From DASTSN01 sp035760665 (GTDB lineage: Bacteria; Bacteroidota; Bacteroidia; Chitinophagales; Chitinophagaceae): 29,622 nucleotides of DNA. A model generated the notes under the pieces. It was not told the DNA's origin. It saw only the letters and a list, made by a program, of their open reading frames with translations, and ran no database searches. Position numbers and translations under genes: made by a program. The DNA lies in the NCBI GenBank assembly GCA_035760665.1, contig DASTSN010000046.1:1-29622 (forward strand), read 5' to 3'. The first letter of the stretch is position 1. Every line of letters starts with the position of its first letter. Below, piece by piece: positions 27,299 to 29,622 of this stretch.

Positions 27299-28162
27299 AT
27301 GCCAAACAAATTGTACAACATATTGGTACCGGTTGATTTTTCCGGGAAAAATAAGTGGGCCATTACCAAAGCCATAGAGCTGGCAAACAATTTTCACTGC
27401 AATATTCATCTGGTACATGTAGTGTATAAGCCGTTGTTGCCATTCTTGCCGGTTGACCGGTCTGTTATCACACCATATGAATCCTCTGCCGACCTGCACG
27501 CAAGCAGGCGTAAACTGGAAGCTTTGAAAGCAGCCTACAGCAACCAGCTTTGTGGGGAGGGTAAAATTGAAATTAGCATCCTGCAGGGCAATCCGCGAAA
27601 AATGCTTGCCAGTTACATACGCCAGTATGATATGGACCTTGTAGTGGTGGGGCTGTCGAAATTTAATTTGTTGCAACGCATCATTTCATCCATCTCAATC
27701 AGCCGGCTGGCCCGTAAAACCAACGTTCCGGTTCTTGCCGTCAGATCCAGTGGATTGGTTAGTCATTTTAAGAAAATTGTTTTACCACTGCACCAGGATA
27801 TTCCTATGCGCAGTATTAAATTAGCCACTATCCTGGCTCGGTCGTTCAAGTCAACTGTCTATCTTGTTTCCTTACGCAATCAAAATGATCATAACCAGGC
27901 GAAAGACATCCTGAACAACGCCCTCGAGATTGTGCAGAGCCTGTCGACTATACCCGTTCAATGCATTTTTATGGAGGGTAAAAACCTTGCAAAAAGCACG
28001 CTTGAGTTTTCAAAAAAGATCAATGCAGACCTGATTTTGGTGAATCCTGTAAAAGAATTTCGCCTGCCGGGATTCTGGAATAAGATTACCAACAAACTGC
28101 TTTCGTATGCATCCAAAATTCCGGTGATTACGTTAAATCAAAAAACGCCAGAGCAGCAATAG
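27299..28162 (+). CDS. Universal stress protein with two Usp domains
   Basis: 287 aa. Two tandem UspA-like domains: about 1-150 (YNILVPVDFSGKNKWAITKA, HLVHVV, DMDLVVVGLS, NVPVLAV) and about 155-287 (FKKIVLPLHQD, ADLILVNPV, IPVITL). The ATP-binding signature GxxG followed by G(S/T) is missing in both (VVGLSKFNLLQRIISSIS in the first), so this is probably not an ATP-binding Usp. Such tandem proteins are common in Bacteroidota and linked to stress. It lies 46 nt after the glycosyltransferase-phosphatase gene with no terminator between them, so a shared transcript and a shared stress role are plausible. A strong terminator follows. Confidence 0.88.
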   Translation: MPNKLYNILVPVDFSGKNKWAITKAIELANNFHCNIHLVHVVYKPLLPFLPVDRSVITPYESSADLHASRRKLEALKAAYSNQLCGEGKIEISILQGNPRKMLASYIRQYDMDLVVVGLSKFNLLQRIISSISISRLARKTNVPVLAVRSSGLVSHFKKIVLPLHQDIPMRSIKLATILARSFKSTVYLVSLRNQNDHNQAKDILNNALEIVQSLSTIPVQCIFMEGKNLAKSTLEFSKKINADLILVNPVKEFRLPGFWNKITNKLLSYASKIPVITLNQKTPEQQ

Positions 28163-28176
28163 CATTTTCTTCTATT

Positions 28177-28209
28177 AAAAAGCCTGTGATCTGATCACGG
28201 GCTTTTTTT
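28177..28209. terminator. Bidirectional terminator between usp and the lipid kinase gene
   Basis: AAAAAGCCTGTG (28177-28188) pairs with CACGGGCTTTTT over 12 positions including one G-T, with ATCTGAT in the loop. There are Ts on both strands' 3' sides. It lies between convergent genes, and its right tail reaches the stop codon of the lipid kinase gene. Confidence 0.85.
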
Positions 28210-29065
28210 ACCAGAGAAATAAAAACCGGCCAGGCAAAATACGAATATCCAATTCCTGATGACTGTACGGCTCACCATCAAGATGCGCCGAAATAAGTTC
28301 ATCACTTACGATGCAGATTGATGTTGTACGGAAATGATGCACAAAAGGAAGTTGCAAATGCTTACCCTTTTCAATCACAGGAAGGTACCTGATACGCCAC
28401 AACGGGTGCAACGGGTCAATCAACGTAATATCCAGCAAGCCATCATCAGCAGCAGCTGCCGGGGCTATCCGAAAACCGCCGCCGGCCCTTTTCCCATTAC
28501 TTACACTAATCATTAATTGTTTTTGGATACGGTTATACTCAGCAAATACAATACTGTACTCCCTGGATCGATAGAAAAATATTTTCTTTAGAATAGCGAG
28601 CAGAAAAGAGGTTTTCCCGGGTCGTTTCTTTTTACCTGCCAGGCTTTGTGCCACCAAACCTTCAAAACCTATACCTACACCATTCATAAATAACCGGTCA
28701 TTACAGATGCCAGCATCTACAGGTTTGGGTACAACTGACAAGCAGGTGTCTACCTGCATCTCAATGGTTTTTTCGCCGTACAGCAACCAGTGCATATCAT
28801 TACCTGTTCCCCCTGGAAAAATGGCTAATGGCAACTGAATGGCAGGATACTGATTGATAAAATAATTCAGGGTTCCATCGCCACCAATAATCCAAACGGC
28901 TGTAAAAGTGCTGAAATTTCGGGGCCAGCCTGATGTAAATAGCAAAAAAGAAATCCCCTTTTCCCGTAAAAGAGCTGCAATCCTTTCTGCCAGGGCAATT
29001 GCTTTCCCGGCGCCGGCAGAAGGGTTGTAAATAATGGCTATGTAGTGTATGCTGGCTAAAAGCAT
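28208..29065 (-). CDS. Diacylglycerol kinase family lipid kinase (YegS/DgkB type)
   Basis: 285 aa. The catalytic domain has IIYNPSAGAGKA (residues 11-22), the nucleotide-binding IIGGDGTLNYFI and AIFPGGTGNDMHWL. The C-terminal half has FMNGVGIGFEGLVA, SNGKRAGGGFRIAPAAAADDG, LLDITLIDP and SAHLDGEPY. These mark the DAGK_cat / YegS family, which phosphorylates diacylglycerol or related lipids at the membrane surface; sphingoid bases are a possible substrate in Bacteroidota, but this is inference. The only ATG available (29065) follows directly after the T-run of the terminator upstream, so how it is transcribed is unclear. It is convergent with the Usp gene. Confidence 0.88.
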   Translation of the reverse strand: MLLASIHYIAIIYNPSAGAGKAIALAERIAALLREKGISFLLFTSGWPRNFSTFTAVWIIGGDGTLNYFINQYPAIQLPLAIFPGGTGNDMHWLLYGEKTIEMQVDTCLSVVPKPVDAGICNDRLFMNGVGIGFEGLVAQSLAGKKKRPGKTSFLLAILKKIFFYRSREYSIVFAEYNRIQKQLMISVSNGKRAGGGFRIAPAAAADDGLLDITLIDPLHPLWRIRYLPVIEKGKHLQLPFVHHFRTTSICIVSDELISAHLDGEPYSHQELDIRILPGRFLFLW

Positions 29066-29100
29066 AAAAATCCCGCTCTGACAAATTTCAGAGCGGGAAA
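29066..29100 (-). terminator. Intrinsic terminator after the alpha-2-macroglobulin gene
   Basis: TCCCGCTCTGA (29071-29081) and TCAGAGCGGGA (29088-29098) pair perfectly over 11 bp around a 6-nt loop. On the minus strand TTTTT follows, then the ATG of the lipid kinase gene with no gap. Confidence 0.85.
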
Positions 29101-29115
29101 TAAATCTACAAATTT

Positions 29116-29622
29116 TTATGGTACCACTTTTATAATCCCCGCACCGTTATAAGAATGATATTCGCCATTATACATAGCATCTGCGCTCACGGGCCCCATT
29201 TTGTATTGACCAGGAGATACCGCACGCACAGCATAATAATAGGTTTGTTTATTGTGATAAGCATCCACAAAAAAATGAATACGGTCATCCCGCACATCAA
29301 TGGCCGTGGGCGTAGACGCATCTTTAATCCAGTCCATCCCCGGGATTTCCTTTGTCCGGGGATTTTCAATTTCAAAACCGGCCGGTAACAAATCTGTAAT
29401 AACGATATTATCGATATTCGTTGAGAAAGAACGTTCCAGTGTGATACCTACAATTATAAGATCGTTTTGCCTGAAACTATTACCCGTAAGTAGATTTCCA
29501 AAACGATCATAAAAACGCCTGCGTACTTTAATGTAATTATCCTCCTCTTTATAGGCGCCGCTGCTGCTGATACCTTCAGCCTGCCAGAAATAATACAGCC
29601 TGCCGCTGCCGGTTACTGACAA
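29116..29622 (-). CDS. Alpha-2-macroglobulin family protein, C-terminal end (cut by window edge)
   Basis: The last 168 codons of a gene that continues past the right edge; the first codon in the window (TTG) is internal, not a start. The segment matches the C-terminal domain of bacterial alpha-2-macroglobulins: YYFWQAEGIS, VRRRFYDRFGN, VGITLERSFSTNIDNIVITD (in parts), LLPAGFEIENPRT, IDVRDDRIHFFVDA, YYYAVRAVSPGQYKMGPVSA and DAMYNGEYHSYNG. These large periplasmic or surface lipoproteins trap proteases. The thioester motif, if any, would be outside the window. A partner penicillin-binding protein PbpC is often adjacent but is not on this side. A strong hairpin terminator follows the stop. Confidence 0.85.
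   Translation of the reverse strand: MSVTGSGRLYYFWQAEGISSSGAYKEEDNYIKVRRRFYDRFGNLLTGNSFRQNDLIIVGITLERSFSTNIDNIVITDLLPAGFEIENPRTKEIPGMDWIKDASTPTAIDVRDDRIHFFVDAYHNKQTYYYAVRAVSPGQYKMGPVSADAMYNGEYHSYNGAGIIKVVP

Noticed and set aside
19036..27560. Identical 15-mer AGCTTTGTGGGGAGG in the polyprenyl synthase and Usp genes
   Set aside because: Both lie inside conserved coding sequence in ordinary codons with no flanking similarity; taken as coincidence.

Overview
The window looks like chromosome of a Bacteroidota bacterium, most likely of the Chitinophagaceae or a close relative. Signs of this are Bacteroidota-only families (DUF4296 lipoprotein, DUF4835 exported protein, the Bacteroidota form of RNA polymerase omega), promoters of the TTG / TAnnTTTG type, near absence of Shine-Dalgarno sequences, futalosine-route menaquinone genes, and a Bacteroidota-type CoaBC. 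There are no tRNA or rRNA genes, CRISPR arrays or insertion sequences. Both edges cut genes: fabD on the left and an alpha-2-macroglobulin gene on the right.

Layout. (1) 1-5.7 kb is metabolic: fabD start, folE with two tandem PTPS/QueD-type genes, mqnB-mqnD, a DNA photolyase and a PabC-like PLP lyase. (2) 5.7-11.6 kb is a signalling region with three paralogous NarL/LuxR response regulators. Two of them lack an adjacent kinase, and each is divergent from a small structured RNA gene. The two RNA genes share promoter geometry, a 12-bp end-pairing stem, an identical 29-nt C-rich core and a T-run. The third regulator follows a structured leader with a 23-codon ORF, a 20-bp hairpin, a seven-helix membrane protein and a histidine kinase. 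(3) 11.5-13 kb encodes the two subunits of a 3-oxoacid CoA-transferase. (4) 13.1-16.9 kb is a tightly packed minus-strand block: bamD, rpoZ, coaBC, DUF4835, DUF4296. (5) 17-18.7 kb is an OmpA-like outer membrane protein with a near-perfect promoter. (6) 18.9-23.5 kb has a polyprenyl synthase and recJ facing htpG. (7) 23.6-25.6 kb is the rpsF-rpsR-rplI operon, with a structured leader and the only strong Shine-Dalgarno seen at a gene start in this window, followed by an RRM glycine-rich RNA-binding protein. (8) 25.7-29.6 kb has a fused GpgS-like glycosyltransferase / HAD phosphatase, a double Usp protein, a diacylglycerol-kinase-family protein and the A2M end.

The strongest candidates for undescribed biology are the twin small RNA genes at 6.7 and 8.75 kb, paired with orphan response regulators, and the peptide / 7TM / kinase / regulator cassette at 9.1-11.5 kb. 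Next are the glycosyltransferase-phosphatase fusion and the lone Shine-Dalgarno at rplI, directly after the genes for bS6 and bS18. All of this was read by eye from sequence; no database or folding program was run.
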